A stretch of 64,000 bases of DNA, taken from Marchantia polymorpha subsp. ruderalis. Lineage: Eukaryota > Streptophyta > Marchantiopsida > Marchantiales > Marchantiaceae. Location: the NCBI GenBank assembly GCA_037833965.1, contig AP031358.1:6766001-6830000 (forward strand). The letters are read 5' to 3'. The translations under genes were made by a program, and so were the position numbers. How positions within the stretch are numbered: the stretch's first letter is position 1; each line of letters starts with the position of its first letter. The notes under the pieces are model-generated. The model searched no databases and had not been told where the DNA came from. It was given only the letters and a program-made list of their open reading frames with translations. Shown here piece after piece: positions 39,310-50,075 of this stretch.

Positions 39310-40297
39310 TGTAATAACCCACCAAAGGCTAAAACTGCAGTATAGCAGCAAAAAGGTCGAACTCACAGGGACAGAGGCAACACACAGAGTACAAAGTGTC
39401 ACGTTTAACAAACTATTGAAGAGTTTGAATTCTCAGGCGACTATCACTCCCAGAAATACTGCAAGTGCTCAACTCGGAGATCACTCGGAGGACGCACATT
39501 GCAGCGTAGTTCACTCAACACACACATGAAACTATAGAAACACAACTCAGAGGTCGGTTACGACCTCTACTTAAGATTTCAAGGGGAAAGTTTCTCACGA
39601 ATACATTCAGCGAATCTGCAGGTAGTGACTCCCAACTCCGGTTTTTACAACCCTTCCACTAGTTTCTGCTAGCACAAGGCACCCGGTTTGAACTTCCTAC
39701 TTCGGATGCGGTATCTTCGTCAAACCGAAGTCACTCACACGCGGTGAACAACACACTAAACTCACAAAACGCGCAGAGAATACAATTCCGAACTGAGAAA
39801 CTCAACTGAGAAAAGATCTAGTGGCACACCATAACAGTCCATTGACGAGTTTGAATTCTGAGGCACTAGTCATTCCCAGAAATACTACAGAGGTTTGCCC
39901 CAAGGGCGCCTTCTGCAGCGTAACCTGAATTACAACCAAGACTTACTCGAAGTAACAAAACTTCACTTTGGCATTCAAGGGAAACATCCCGAAGGAGTAC
40001 AAACAAGAACAATCACCCGAAGGTGTAAGGACAAACTGCTCAAGTATCTAACCAGTTACTAGCTCTGAGCATTCAGTAATCACCCGCAGGTGTAGATCCA
40101 AACTGCTCAAGTATCTAACTAGTACACTAGCTCTGAACATGCGGCCGAAGGCCTTCAGCTACAAAATGCGGTATCTTCGTCAAGCTGTAGCTCCTCTTGC
40201 GCGGTGACAGAACTAAGGACACAAACACGCAGAGAAAATGAGTTCTTGATCTGCACGTCGAAACTGGAAGAATCCCAAGGCAAGACGTCTTGAACTA

Positions 40298-40304
40298 CTT
40301 TATA
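40298..40304 (-). promoter_or_regulatory. Conserved TATA box in element A
   Basis: TATAAAG on the minus strand, followed by the GTAGTTCAAG block found after the TATA in B and C. It lies 34 bases after the end of the reading frame and about 990 bases before the 3' end of the element. Confidence 0.6.
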
Positions 40305-40337
40305 CCCTCTAAGTCCTAACTAACACTTTACACTACA

Positions 40338-42405
40338 CTACAATACACTGCAGCACCTTGCAGATCCTGTACTGTGTCTTCTGCGCGACGGACTGCCGCG
40401 CACTAACTCCCTACCCGACCAGTCTTCAGCTCGACTGCGCAAGCCCAGCCGTCGCAACACCGCAGTCACCTCCGCCTCGAGGTTTGCCATGGCGTCCCGC
40501 GACCTTGACAGATACACATCTAGCTTCTTAGCCACTCGCCGCCGGCTCCGACTGTCACCCGACATCAAACCCGCCGCACGAAGCTCTAACTCGCGCAATG
40601 TGAGTTTCTCCTGCGCAGCCACTTCCCAGAGGGTGTAACCTCTGAGACAGTGGTTCACTCACTTCACCAACTCTTCCTTCGTGCAATCTGCCTCCCGCCG
40701 GCGATCGTCTTCAACCACTACCAACTGCAACTCTGCGTCCGCACGCTGCACTTTCAATTCGCCCCACTCCGATTGCAGTTTGCGGATTAACTCTTCATTT
40801 GCCTGGCGTGCGAGCTGACACTGCTCTAGCAACCGTGTCTGCCGCACGAGCTCCTCTGATAAAATTCGATTCTAAGTCTGTTCAGAATCCAGCTCATCCG
40901 CGAGCTTCGCTTTCTCCTTGGCGAACTCCTTCTTCGCCTCCTCAAACTTCTCATCGCGCACCTGGTCAACGGCCTTCTGCAGCTTCCGCGAAAGAGCAAT
41001 GTGGCCACGCAGGTGCTCGTTCTTCAATTGCAAATCCTTAATGTCTCCATCCAAGCGTGCCAACAACTTGCTAGTGCGGACTTTTATGCGAGTCCGCCTG
41101 CGCACTAATTCGACGCAGGACCCAGGTTGGCGGGGGTCTGCGTACTTCGTCACCTTGCGATCGAGATACCTCAGTAGAGGTACCACCTGCTCGCATAGTG
41201 CCGCCGTCGGCGTGCCTGCCAGCGATTGCTCCTCCTCTTCGTCCGAGCCCGATTCTCCTTCTCCGTCATCCTCCGAATTGAGGATTTCGGTCGCCACTGA
41301 ATTCCCTGGCAATTCCCGCGAGTTGGGCTGCGTAGCGTCTGCATCTGTTGCTGCTGCCGCCGCACTGCTTCCAGCCAAAATGTCTAAGGCGGTGGGGGAT
41401 CGTGGTTTTGACAAGTTAGCACCGCCCGCCGGATCTGTTACTACCAATGCCGCAGCGCTGAAGGCGTCCACCGCCAAAGACACACGTGCCTCCTCCTTCT
41501 CCGGTTCTTGCAGGCAACACGAGCCTGCGCGCTTTCTGCTTCGGCCGACTGCAGAGCTCTTGCAGTGGCCGCTTCCGTTTGAGAGCAGCCGAATCGCGAT
41601 GTTGGCTCTTCTCTACTTCTCCCTTCCATCTCCGCTTCCGCGGCACTCGCGCTGCGAGTGATTCTCCTTCCGCTCTCGGTTGGGCTGGTGGCGTGGAGGC
41701 AGGAGTCTCTTCCTCGTCGGTGTCAACCTCGACGTCCTTCATATACCGCTCTAGATTGTTGTGTGACAGCAATTGGAACTGAACTCGCTCGGTCGCGGTT
41801 AGGCAACCCATCGATCGATAGAAATTGATCAAGAAGGGGGAGAGGTGATTGATCAATCCCCCCTTCTCCTCAAACGCATGCTGCTGCGTTATCTTCCATA
41901 AGATGCGAGCCCAGTGAATTGGAGCTCCGACCAATGCTAGCTCCACGAATGACACCTGCCAAGAAGTGATGTAGGTGGTCCTGTGCGGCTGCAAGAGTTG
42001 GAGAAGTGCTACCGCGACATTTCTGCGGTAGCGATCCTTGTAGTCACGGGTCTTGTACCCGTTCTTGCTGGACTTGCTGCTCTTGAAAAGAGCCGCGAAG
42101 GAAATCTCCTCCTCCTTCGTGACCTTGATGCTCTCGCCATCGAATAGGAGATGTCCGTCCTCTCCCGCACATCTTCCCAACACCTGTTCCCAGTCCTCGA
42201 TGGCCCATCGTTCTACGTGCGGTCGAAACCCGCGCGTAGGTTGGTCTCTCTCCTTCTGCCACTCGCGCACCATGTCCTAACACATGTAATTCCACCCCCA
42301 CAGGAGGAAATCGAGCTTCACCGCAGTCAGCTCGTGCTGGAAAGCGCGCGGCCCAATCTGCGGAAGCTTCAGCGGAATCATCCGCAGCTGTGTTGCTTTC
42401 GACAT
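40338..42405 (-). pseudogene. Element A long ORF (helical gag-like/plant-transposon domain plus coiled coil)
   Basis: On the minus strand the frame starts MSKATQLRM at 42405. It has a TAG at 42279-42277 and one frameshift between about 41483 and 41416. Further stops lie at 40874-40872 (CAG in B) and 40661-40659. The N-terminal ~250 codons are helical and tryptophan-rich (LLWGWNY, RWAIEDWEQVLGR, TSWQVSFVELAL, NFYRSMGCLTATE) and recall the 'putative plant transposon protein' class or a gag-like protein (tentative). A short linker leads to an acidic segment (EDDGEGESGSDEEEE) and about 250 codons of heptad-rich coiled coil. It ends at 40338. The product was about 690 codons, shorter than in B because the linker lacks B's palindrome-rich expansion. 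Confidence 0.7.
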
Positions 42406-43688
42406 CGCGTTCTTGAAATTGCACTGCGCAAACTCTCCTCTACTATGCCCAAGCTTCTTGCCCACGGATGCGATTTTTCTGCGTGCTCTAATCTCACTCA
42501 ATTCTCGCGGTCGCGCACTCAATTCTCCCTTTGCCAACTTGCAAGTCTCTGCGCGTCGTCTTCTCCTCTGATTTCTCTCTGCCAAAATGCGTGCGCGCGC
42601 TGCTCTCACGAGAAATCAAAATCCCAAGTTCAAGAATGAGCCGCCCGCCTTCGGCTCACAAGATTTCATCGTCGACACTTGGCGTGGGGGTCGACCCACT
42701 TGATGGTTGCGCCGGCTTGGAGGCGTAACGGCCCTCCTCTCGCACGCTCGGCTTCACGCTCCGCCGTTGCGCGGACTCACACGCTCGAAAATTGAATTTG
42801 ATTTCTACCATCGTACTTTGCCGTGGCCTTGTTCACGCAGCGCCGAAGGCGTGGCGACGGAGGCTTTCCCCTCTGGCCGACTCACATCTTTGTTATATCC
42901 CGTATCGCGGTGCGGGATAGAACAAAGATGCGAGTTGGCGCCTCTGGCCGAAGGCGCTGCGCCGTATGCGTTCCGCCGAAGGCGAACTCTCTACGCCGAA
43001 GGCGTTGACCCGCAGCACCGAAGCCGAACTTCTACCGCCGAAGGCGTTGACTTCCAGTGCCAAAGGCGAACTTCTTGAAGACGTCCGTCGACGTAGGTGC
43101 ATCGCCGAAGGCGCAGCGCCGAAGGTGGATGTGCCGAAGGCGTTGACCGCAGTCAACTGGTCTTGTCCTTTTTGTCGATCCCTCTTGTACTCCCGAAGGC
43201 GCTTTTGCCGCATGAGTTCCGTTCCTGTGGTAACCCACTTTTTGTTTTTCGCCGGAACTAAAACATTTTTGATTAGTAAGTACCGTGGTAGCAGCTGTAA
43301 ATAGTAATCGGTACGCAAAGCCAGAGTAAAAAGAGGATCGAGGACAGTCAAGGGGTTTTGGGCTTAGGCCACAGTGGAACGCTTGAAATGGAACGGGCGG
43401 TTCACGCTGCAGGACTCGCTTCGAGCACCTTTGGCGGTAGATCACTCATAACTTCCTCAATTCTTAACGCCTTGAGTTACTTAGGGTCTCGTTGGAAAGA
43501 GCTTGACGCGCTCGTTCTAACGAGCCCAAGAACGCCTGGAACGGATGAGGACTCAGGGAGTTGTGACTGTCGGAAGATACAAAGGAGAACGCCTACGGAT
43601 AGGCGGAAGGAGTTCGTCGTTGGCAGAATATCCACCTTCGGCCCTGGATGTTCGCCTTCCGCGACGGACGTCTTCGGGTCAACTTCAA

Positions 43689-43891
43689 GTCGGCAAACTT
43701 GGAGTCGGAGAACTCGGGGTCGGCGAACTCGAGGTCGGAGAACTCGGAGTTGGCAAACTTGATGTCGGCAAACTCGAGGTCAGCAAACTCGGAGTCGGCA
43801 AACTTGAGGTTGGCGAACTCGAGGTCGGCGAACTTCAAGTCAGCAAACTCGGAGTCGGCAAACTTGAGGTCAGAGAACTCGGAGTCGGCGA
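43689..43891 (+). repeat. 15-bp minisatellite array 1 in element C
   Basis: Thirteen complete 15-base units plus a partial one, with consensus GTCGGCRAACTCGRG. Because the unit is a multiple of three, frames stay open on both strands. The minus strand reads as ADLEF/ADSEF pentapeptides and the plus strand as VGELG-like ones. Confidence 0.93.
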
Positions 43892-44165
43892 AACATCGTG
43901 CGGGCGCCTTCGGCGATAACAGATAACAAGCCTTCGACAGTGTGCCTTCGGCGAAGGATAAAACCGGCATAACTCTTTCAACTCGTAACGGTTTGACTCA
44001 ATTAGGGTCTCGTTAGAAAGAGCTCGACGCGCTCATTCCAACGAGCTCAAGAACTCTTGAAACGGATCAAGGATCTGTGAGTTATGGGTGTCGGGAGTGA
44101 CTGTTACAAATAGGCAAAGGTGCGGAAGTGCGTCTTCGGCGGTCAACGCCTTCGGCGAACTCGAG

Positions 44166-44270
44166 GTCGGAGAACTCGGAGTCGGCGAACTTGAGGTCGG
44201 CGAACTCGAGGTCGGCGAACTTCAAGTCGGCAAACTCGGAGTCGGCGAACTCGAGGTCGGCAAACCGGAT
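44166..44270 (+). repeat. 15-bp minisatellite array 2 in element C
   Basis: Seven units of the same 15-base consensus as array 1, with a partial unit just before it. It lies in the second copy of the internal ~0.5 kb duplication of element C. Confidence 0.92.
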
Positions 44271-44435
44271 GCGGTTCAGAGATCTTGCGGAGTCCATATC
44301 TTTGTGATGGACGGTCGGATGGATCTGAAATTTGGTGGGGCCGTTGATCTCAGTTGGCCACGCATGCCTGCAAATATTTAGCCTCAGATCTCGGATGTAA
44401 AGACGCTGGCGGCTCTGTACAGTAGGCTTAGGATT

Positions 44436-44464
44436 CAGATTTAGGGTTAGGGTTAGATTTAGGT
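44436..44464 (+). repeat. Telomere-like TTTAGGG-type motif in element C
   Basis: Contains TTTAGGGTTAGGGTTAG and a further TTTAGG. It lies near the point where C passes from its 5' region to its 3' region, that is, at the internal deletion junction. Two to three degenerate units only. Confidence 0.5.
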
Positions 44465-44565
44465 TGTAAGTTAGAGGGGAAGGTAGCCGCCGACTCCTCA
44501 GGTGTAGGATCTGTTGCGGCTCGCACCCTAGCGGGTAGCGTAGTGTTAGTTAGGACCTTAGAGAG

Positions 44566-44572
44566 TATAAAG
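44566..44572 (+). promoter_or_regulatory. Conserved TATA box in element C
   Basis: TATAAAG followed by TAGTTCAAGGCG, as in A and B, about 910 bases before the 3' end. Its retention in the coding-deleted copy suggests that the element needs it for its life cycle. Confidence 0.6.
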
Positions 44573-46053
44573 TAGTTCAAGGCGTTTTGTTTTGGGACTC
44601 TTCCAGTTTCGGAAGTGCAGATCAGGAACTCACTTTCTTGGCGTGTTTGTGCATTTTGGTCCTGGCACCACGTAGAGAAGCTGCAGCATAGCGAAGTTAC
44701 CGTATGTTGTAGTTGAAGGCCTTCGGCTGAATGTTCAGAGCTAGCACCCGGTTAGAGACTTGAGTAGTGCGGATCTGCACCTGCGGGTGATTTCTGATGC
44801 TCAGAGCCGGTTGCGAGTTAGAGACTTGAACAGTTCCCCCTTACTCCTTCGAGTGACATATCCTGATTGTACTCCTACGGGAAGTTTCCCCTGAATGCCA
44901 AAGTGAAGTTTTATTACTTCGTGTAAGCCTTGGTTTGCAATTCAGGTTGTGTGTGTGTTACTGGATTGTGTCTCAGTTAAGTTCTCAGTCGGGCCTGTAC
45001 CCCCTACGTTTGGTGCGAGGATGACGTCCACGGCGTATGAAGGGGCTTCGTTCCGAAGTGGGAAGTCCAGTCCGGGTTCCCTACGCTAGTTCCTGGCGGA
45101 AGGGCAGTAAAAGCCGGAGTGGGAGTCACTACCTGCAGAACCTCTGAGTGAACTTTTGAGACACTTTCCCCCTGAAATCCAAAGCGGAGGTCCTGACCGA
45201 CCTCCGAGTTGTGCTTTTGCCAGTTTCAGGTGTGTGTGTGTGTGTGTGTGTGTTGAGTGACTACGCTGTACTGTGCATCCTCCGAGCATCCTCCTCCGAG
45301 TCGAGCCTCCGAGTCGAGCACTGCAGTATTTCTGGGAGTGACAGTCGCCTGAGAATTCAAACTCTACAAAAGTCTGTTAAACGTGACACTTTTTACTCTG
45401 TGTGTTGCCTCTGTCCCTATGGGTTCGATCTTTTTACCACCATACTGCAGTTTTAGCCTTTGGTGGGTTATTACAGTTCCGCTGAAGACTTGGGGCCGAA
45501 GGCGGACCGTACGGAGTTGCTTGCCTCAAAGGCGTTGACCTAATCTTGATGCGCTCGCGCCGAAGGCACTCGTACGAGGGAGTTCACCCCCGAAGGCGTT
45601 TACCTAGGGCCGAAGGCGGCTCGTCCGTCGACCTAGCCCTTCCGCCGAATGCGCTCCCTCTCAGTATCTTCCGACAATCATAACTCCTTGATCCCTCATC
45701 CGTTTCAAGAGTTTTTGGGCTCGTTAGAACGAGCGCGTCTAGCTCTTTTCCACGAGACCCTAACCAAGTCAAGGCATTATGAATTGAATAAGTTCTGAGG
45801 GATTTCCCTAGCGCCAAAGGCGTATTATGCGCCTTGCGCCAAAGGAGATTCCCTTCAGAATCGATCGTTCGGGCCGGGGCGCTTGTTCTGAACATTGCGC
45901 CCAACTCCTGGATTCTAGGAGATTCTACGAGACCCGCGATTTATCCATTTTCACTCTATTTAAATGCACCGATTACTATTTACAATACTGCTGCAGTATT
46001 GTTTTCCAAAAATGTTTTCAATTCCGCACAAAAACAAAAAGTGGCATACCACA

Positions 46054-46240
46054 GTTTGATATTCTAGAGCCTCAACCAGAATCAGATCATACACTTCTTT
46101 TATTCACTCTTTTGTTGTCAACGTCAATACCTCTCTCTACATGTCACTATGTTTCTACTTCCTCCAAGTTTTGGTTAGATGCTAGTAAGAAGCAGCTTTA
46201 TAGTGAACATTTTCAAGACCTCTTGACTCGTACTACTTGA
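46054..46240 (+). pseudogene. LINE ORF2, 3' part of endonuclease domain
   Basis: Starts with the second copy of the GTTTG duplication and reads DILEPQPESDHTLLL in the frame that ended at 39309. This completes the endonuclease with its SDH motif. The frame closes at 46238-46240 by a mutation. Confidence 0.75.
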
Positions 46241-46308
46241 AGCCTTGATCCACATACATCTAGTTTGCAACTAACCGAGTTGCTCAAAACTCTGCTTCTA
46301 AGTTCTTT

Positions 46309-47724
46309 TTGAGACATAAGACCAGGAGAGCTAGAGGTCTTCCTTGCAATGGATGGTTTGACTTTGATTGCAAGCAAGCAAGGGTGAGATCACTTGATAA
46401 ATCCTTGGATCTTCACAATCGGTTGATTATGACAAGACTTTACAAAGACTTGGTGAAGTCTAAGAAACAAGCTTTTTTGAGGCGGAAGCAAGAGTGCTTG
46501 ACAAAGGAGCTCTTGGAGAATCCCAAATCCTTTTGGAGACGGCTAGCAGTACGATCTTCTAAACCTACTCTTGATCCCAAATCTTTGATTTTTTTTGCTG
46601 AAAAGCTTTTTTTTTTTCCAATGTTGCATCAATGCCACATTCTGAAGGAAATCTAGGCTTATTTTCAGAAGTTGAAGTGATGACTCAACTCAGACAATTG
46701 ACAAATGGTAAATGTGAGGATTTGGATGGGCTTTCCATTGAACTTCTCAAGTGGGGAGGAGATGCTATTGGGCTTATACTCAGAAAAGTGTTAGAGAATG
46801 TTGTTATTCATGGCTTTCCTTCATCTTGGTCTCTACGGAAGATTGTTCCTTTTCACAAATTTGGGAGCAATGCTTTGATGACAAACTATCGCACTATCAT
46901 GGTGGGTAGTATTTTTGCCAAGTTATTTGGCAAATTGGTGGAGTCAAAGTTGAGCACATGGGCTCAATCTTGTCAGAAGAGAGCGCGGTTCCAAGCTGGT
47001 TTTCGTCCAAGCTGTTGAATGTAGATTCAACACTATAGACCATATCTTGGTTTTACGTGTTTAATGGAAGAAATCCAAGGATAATGGAAAAGCTTTGTTT
47101 TGTGACTTCATTGATTTCAAGAAAGCTTTTGACATAGTACCTCGTGAGCTTTTATGGAAAAGATTGCAAACCATTGGAGTACCATCAGATCTCTTAGCAG
47201 CGGTGGCTACATTATACCACTCAGTTCGGGCCAAGATCAACACTTCTCAAACCAAAGAGATTATCAGCACCGTTGGAGTCATTCAAGGTTGTACTTTCTC
47301 TCCTACTCTCTTCGGAGTTTTCATAGATGATATAGAAAGGTGGTTGGGGGATTGTGATAGCGAAGGTGTTAAACTTGGAGGCTTTGTCATCAAAGCTCTT
47401 TTGTATGCAGATGATGTCATATTACTAGCACGTGATGTCATTAGTTTACATAAACACCTTGACACTTTGGCTAGTTTTTGTACTCAAAATCAGATGGAGG
47501 TCAATTTGGAGAAGTCCAAAATCATTCTTGTGGGCACTAGATCCAAGCTTTCTTTCTGTTACAAAGGATTAGAGTTGGAACAAGTGAAAAGTTACAAATA
47601 TTTGGGCATTGATTTCTCATCTAATTATAGTTGGGCACTTTGTGTGCAAAAGAGGGTAGAAGTTGGTTTCAAAGCTCTATATTCATTGCTAAATAGATGT
47701 AGAGGAGCTCATCTAGTGTCTTGA
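46309..47724 (+). pseudogene. LINE ORF2 reverse transcriptase domain, frameshifted
   Basis: Three open pieces (46309-46656, 46632-47018, 47095-47724) in different frames. The first carries the linker before the polymerase (WFDFDCKQAR...KSFWRR). The second has LTNGKCEDLDGLSIELLKWGG and NYRTIMVGSIFAKLFGKLVE, typical of fingers motifs. The third has the catalytic palm: DFKKAFD (motif A), GVIQGCTFSPTLF (motif B) and YADDVILLA (motif C, the YADD codons starting at 47404). The enzyme would copy LINE RNA at the nicked target. Frameshifts and the stop near 47016 inactivate it. Confidence 0.9.
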
Positions 47725-48462
47725 AGTCTTAGAAAATTCTTATTCAGTAGCTTAGTGTTTCCTGTTATCTTATATGGAACACAAGTGTGGGGTCCTGGTT
47801 GTAAGAAGACAGATTGGCAGCGTTTGGAGAGGGTGCAAAAGATCTTCTTACAAGAAGAATTGAGTGTGAGGACCCAAGCTTCTTATGCAATTCTTCTTGC
47901 GGAAACAGGTTGTCTACCTCTTGAGGCTGAAGCTCTCTTTTTTACTATCACTTACGTCAAAAGAGTAAGATCTCTTGATGCTTCTCGACTTCCTCTTGAG
48001 GCTTTGCGTGCCATACGTCCCAAGCGGTGGTTTGCAGATATGGTGACTTGGTCTTTGAGGTGGAATGTGACGGAACTCAATTGGGAGTTGCAACCTATTG
48101 CCCTACGCGAGCGTATCAAGGAGGAATTTCTCAGCATTATTTGGAGCAAACGAGGCACTAAAATGGAGTTTTATCAACTTCATGTGAATCTTATGCTTGT
48201 TTATTGTGAGCAAGGATACTTACTTCTTTACATCATATTATTGCTAGCCATAGAACAGGATCTCATAGTCTTGGGATTGAAGAAGGGCGTTGGTTGAACA
48301 TTGATAGGAGTGAACATAGTTGTATGCTATGTGATGGAAGGAAAGTTGAGGATGAAGAGCATGTATTTCTTACCTGTACTAGATATGTTGAGATTAGAGT
48401 GGCTCATAAATTTGTTGTTGAGAATTTTATTCTTTGCTTCAGCTTGAGCCTTATGATTTAGG
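47725..48462 (+). pseudogene. LINE ORF2 C-terminal region with zinc-knuckle motif
   Basis: Continues after a stop at 47722-47724 with FPVILYGTQVWGPG, common just after LINE reverse transcriptases. The open piece runs to 48297. After a frame change, CMLCDGRKVEDEEHVFLTC (about 48322-48378) gives a C-X2-C...H-X4-C zinc-binding pattern typical of plant LINE ORF2 ends. Confidence 0.8.
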
Positions 48463-48604
48463 TTGTTACATTAGGGATGTTATTAGTTACCGTTCTAGTG
48501 CTTTGGGCACTAGCTAGGGGGTTCTTTTGGTTCTCTCATAGTTTGGAGTTGGTTTGTTTGTATTGTGTTTTTTAGCCTTTTGACCCTTTGGGTCCCAGGG
48601 GCTT

Positions 48605-48631
48605 GATCTATTTACCATTTACCATTTACCA
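48605..48631 (+). repeat. LINE 3' tail of TTTACCA-type repeats
   Basis: After the conserved GGGGCTTGATC block come tandem ATTTACC units instead of poly(A). The same block and tail, in inverse orientation, appear at 49337-49447, which confirms them as the LINE terminus. Confidence 0.85.
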
Positions 48632-49336
48632 TGTTAAGTGCCACAAGCTGGCAAGCACAAGATGATCATCGTCACGTAATCAATACCCATTATTTTGAAA
48701 TTCCAGTGAACTCTTCTCAGCGTGCATCTCAAACTGAAAGTCATATCTGGTGGGTTCTAAATATTGTTACAATGAGCATCACAAGTGCTATACATATGAA
48801 GTTGATGTGACTTCAAAGTCATCGATTGATGTTTAGTCAACAAACACATGTTCTATTACTAATTGGTGAGTTACTGCTCAAGATCATGGCAAATCGCAAT
48901 TCAAACTTTAAAAATGTTGACGAATCCACTTGTCATCCGCAACAATTAGTCTGCATCTTATTGACATCATTGGTTTCATTCACAAGCAAAATGTCCAAGG
49001 TCTTGGACATTTTGCTTGACTACAATCAACAATCTCAGTGAACCAATTCGGCAAGTACTTCTTTGGAACGTTGAGTTCTTTAATTTTGACATTATCCATG
49101 GATTTATGAACTGTGTAGCATTGCAAGATGAATGTGTGTCAAGCAACAATATGAATTGTCCACCCTTGTATTCATTGGAAATAGGGAAACTTAAAGATCA
49201 TGATATTAGTTGTCTTATCATCCAACAAAAGTCTCTTTTTCACTATATTTTGTTTACTTTAAAATTGACAAAATTGGAACCCAATTTTCAAAGCTGTGTA
49301 CCATGTACAAAAATGTCTTGACTTGTAAAAAAATCA
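48632..49336. other. Unique-looking spacer with one hairpin
   Basis: AT-rich sequence between the LINE tail and an inverted LINE fragment. A perfect 17-bp inverted repeat with a 2-nt loop lies at 48983-49018. Open frames of 71 and 101 codons (48826-49041, 49016-49321) are not recognised. Confidence 0.5.
48983..49018. repeat. Perfect 17-bp inverted repeat with 2-nt loop
   Basis: Arms 48983-48999 and 49002-49018 are exact reverse complements around GT. Another example of the short-loop class. Confidence 0.88.
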
Positions 49337-49447
49337 TAAATGGTAAATGGTAAATAGATCAAGCCCGTTGGACCCAAAGGGTCAAAAGGCTAAAAAAACA
49401 CAATACAAATAATCCAACGCCAAACAAGGAGAGAACCAAAACAACCA
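49337..49447 (-). mobile_element. 5'-truncated LINE fragment, inverse orientation
   Basis: The reverse complement aligns with the last ~110 bases of the LINE at 37540-48631: GGTTCTCTC, TTTAGCCTTTTGACCCTTTGGGTCC, GGGCTTGATCTATTTACCATTTACC. Severe 5' truncation is usual for LINE insertions. Its opposite orientation shows it is a separate insertion. Confidence 0.85.
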
Positions 49448-50010
49448 TAGATTCATGTGATCATCAGTGCTCGTTTGATGATGCCTGGTCACTGCCATGT
49501 TTATCTAGCCGTTTTAGTTTTCTAGTAGATTTGGTTGGCGGACTGTGTTCATCACTTCCAAATACAATGCTTGTCGAGAATGACTTCTCAATGTTGAAAT
49601 TCATGAATGACGTTTTGTGGTAACCCACTTTTTGCTTTTTTGCGGAATTTAAAACAATTTTGGAAAACAGTACCGCAGCAGTCGTGTAAATGGTGATCGG
49701 TACATTTAAATAGAATGAAAATGGATAATCGCGGATCCCGCAGGATCTCGTAGAATCCAGAAGTTGGGCGCAATGTCTGGAACAGGCGCCGACCTGAACG
49801 ATCGATTCTAAAGGAGTTCTCCTTCAACACAAGGCGCATAATCCGCCTTCGGCGCTAGAGGGATCCCTCAGAATTTATGCAATTCACAAACGCCTTGACT
49901 TGCTCAGGGTCTTGTTGGAAAGAACTCGACGCGCTCGTTCTAACGAGCCCAAGAACGCCTGGAACGGATGAAGACTCAGGGAGTTGTGACTGTCGGAAGA
50001 TGCGAAGACG

Positions 50011-50075
50011 AGCGCCTACGCATAGGCGGAAGGAGTTCACCTACGCATAGGCGGAAGAAATTCACCTACGCGTAG
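50011..50075 (+). repeat. Tandem CCTACGCATAGGCGGAAG repeats in element B
   Basis: Three close copies of a unit of about 25-30 bases built on the palindromic core CCTACGCATAGGCG. They lie among many CGCCTTCGGCG-type motifs in the 5' region of the element. Confidence 0.75.

Larger units (their letters stand above)
43226..45475 (+). mobile_element. Element C: internally deleted 2,250-bp family member nested in A
   Basis: Plus-strand copy starting TGTGGTAACCCAC and ending GTGGGTTATTACA, flanked by the duplication GTTCC (43221-43225 and 45476-45480). The 5' part (to about 44400) matches the 5' ends of A and B, and the 3' part matches their last kilobase. The whole coding region is missing. It contains two 15-bp minisatellite arrays and an internal ~0.5 kb duplication (blocks at 43484-43580 and 43998-44095). 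It moved after element A inserted, so a coding-deficient copy was mobile or derives from one that was. Confidence 0.9.
39310..46053 (-). mobile_element. Element A: 5-bp-TSD element with long ORF, minus strand
   Basis: Flanked by the duplication GTTTG (39305-39309 and 46054-46058). Read on the minus strand it starts TGTGGTATGCCACTTTTTG at 46053 and ends GTGGGTTATTACA at 39310, the family termini shared with B and C. It is 6,744 bp with the nested element C and about 4.5 kb without it. It carries a broken long reading frame (42405-40338 minus), a TATA box at 40304-40298 and a ~1 kb 3' leader-like region. It lies inside the LINE endonuclease, so it is younger than the LINE. No reverse transcriptase, integrase or known transposase was seen. 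Confidence 0.9.
37540..48631 (+). mobile_element. L1-like LINE, decayed and interrupted by element A
   Basis: A non-LTR retrotransposon on the plus strand: leader with a repeated AAGAAGTTGTCA...AACTTTGAGTTTG block (about 37590 and 37755), ORF1 (37815-38549), ORF2 with endonuclease, reverse transcriptase and a zinc-knuckle C-terminus, and a 3' tail of TTTACCA-type repeats instead of poly(A). Without the 6.75 kb insertion the LINE is about 4.3 kb. ORF2 has several stops and frameshifts, so it is dead, while ORF1 is intact. The 5' boundary is approximate because I could not find the target duplication. A short inverted fragment of the same 3' end lies at 49337-49447. Confidence 0.9.

Noticed and set aside
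43593..43970. Pentapeptide-repeat protein gene on the minus strand
   Set aside because: The repeat is a direct product of the 15-bp minisatellite in a non-coding part of element C. No start context or other domain supports a gene.
39310..45475. Reading 39310-45475 as one DNA transposon with ~1 kb terminal inverted repeats
   Set aside because: The inverted ends are explained by two separate elements of one family in opposite orientation (A and the nested C), each with its own termini and its own 5-bp target duplication.
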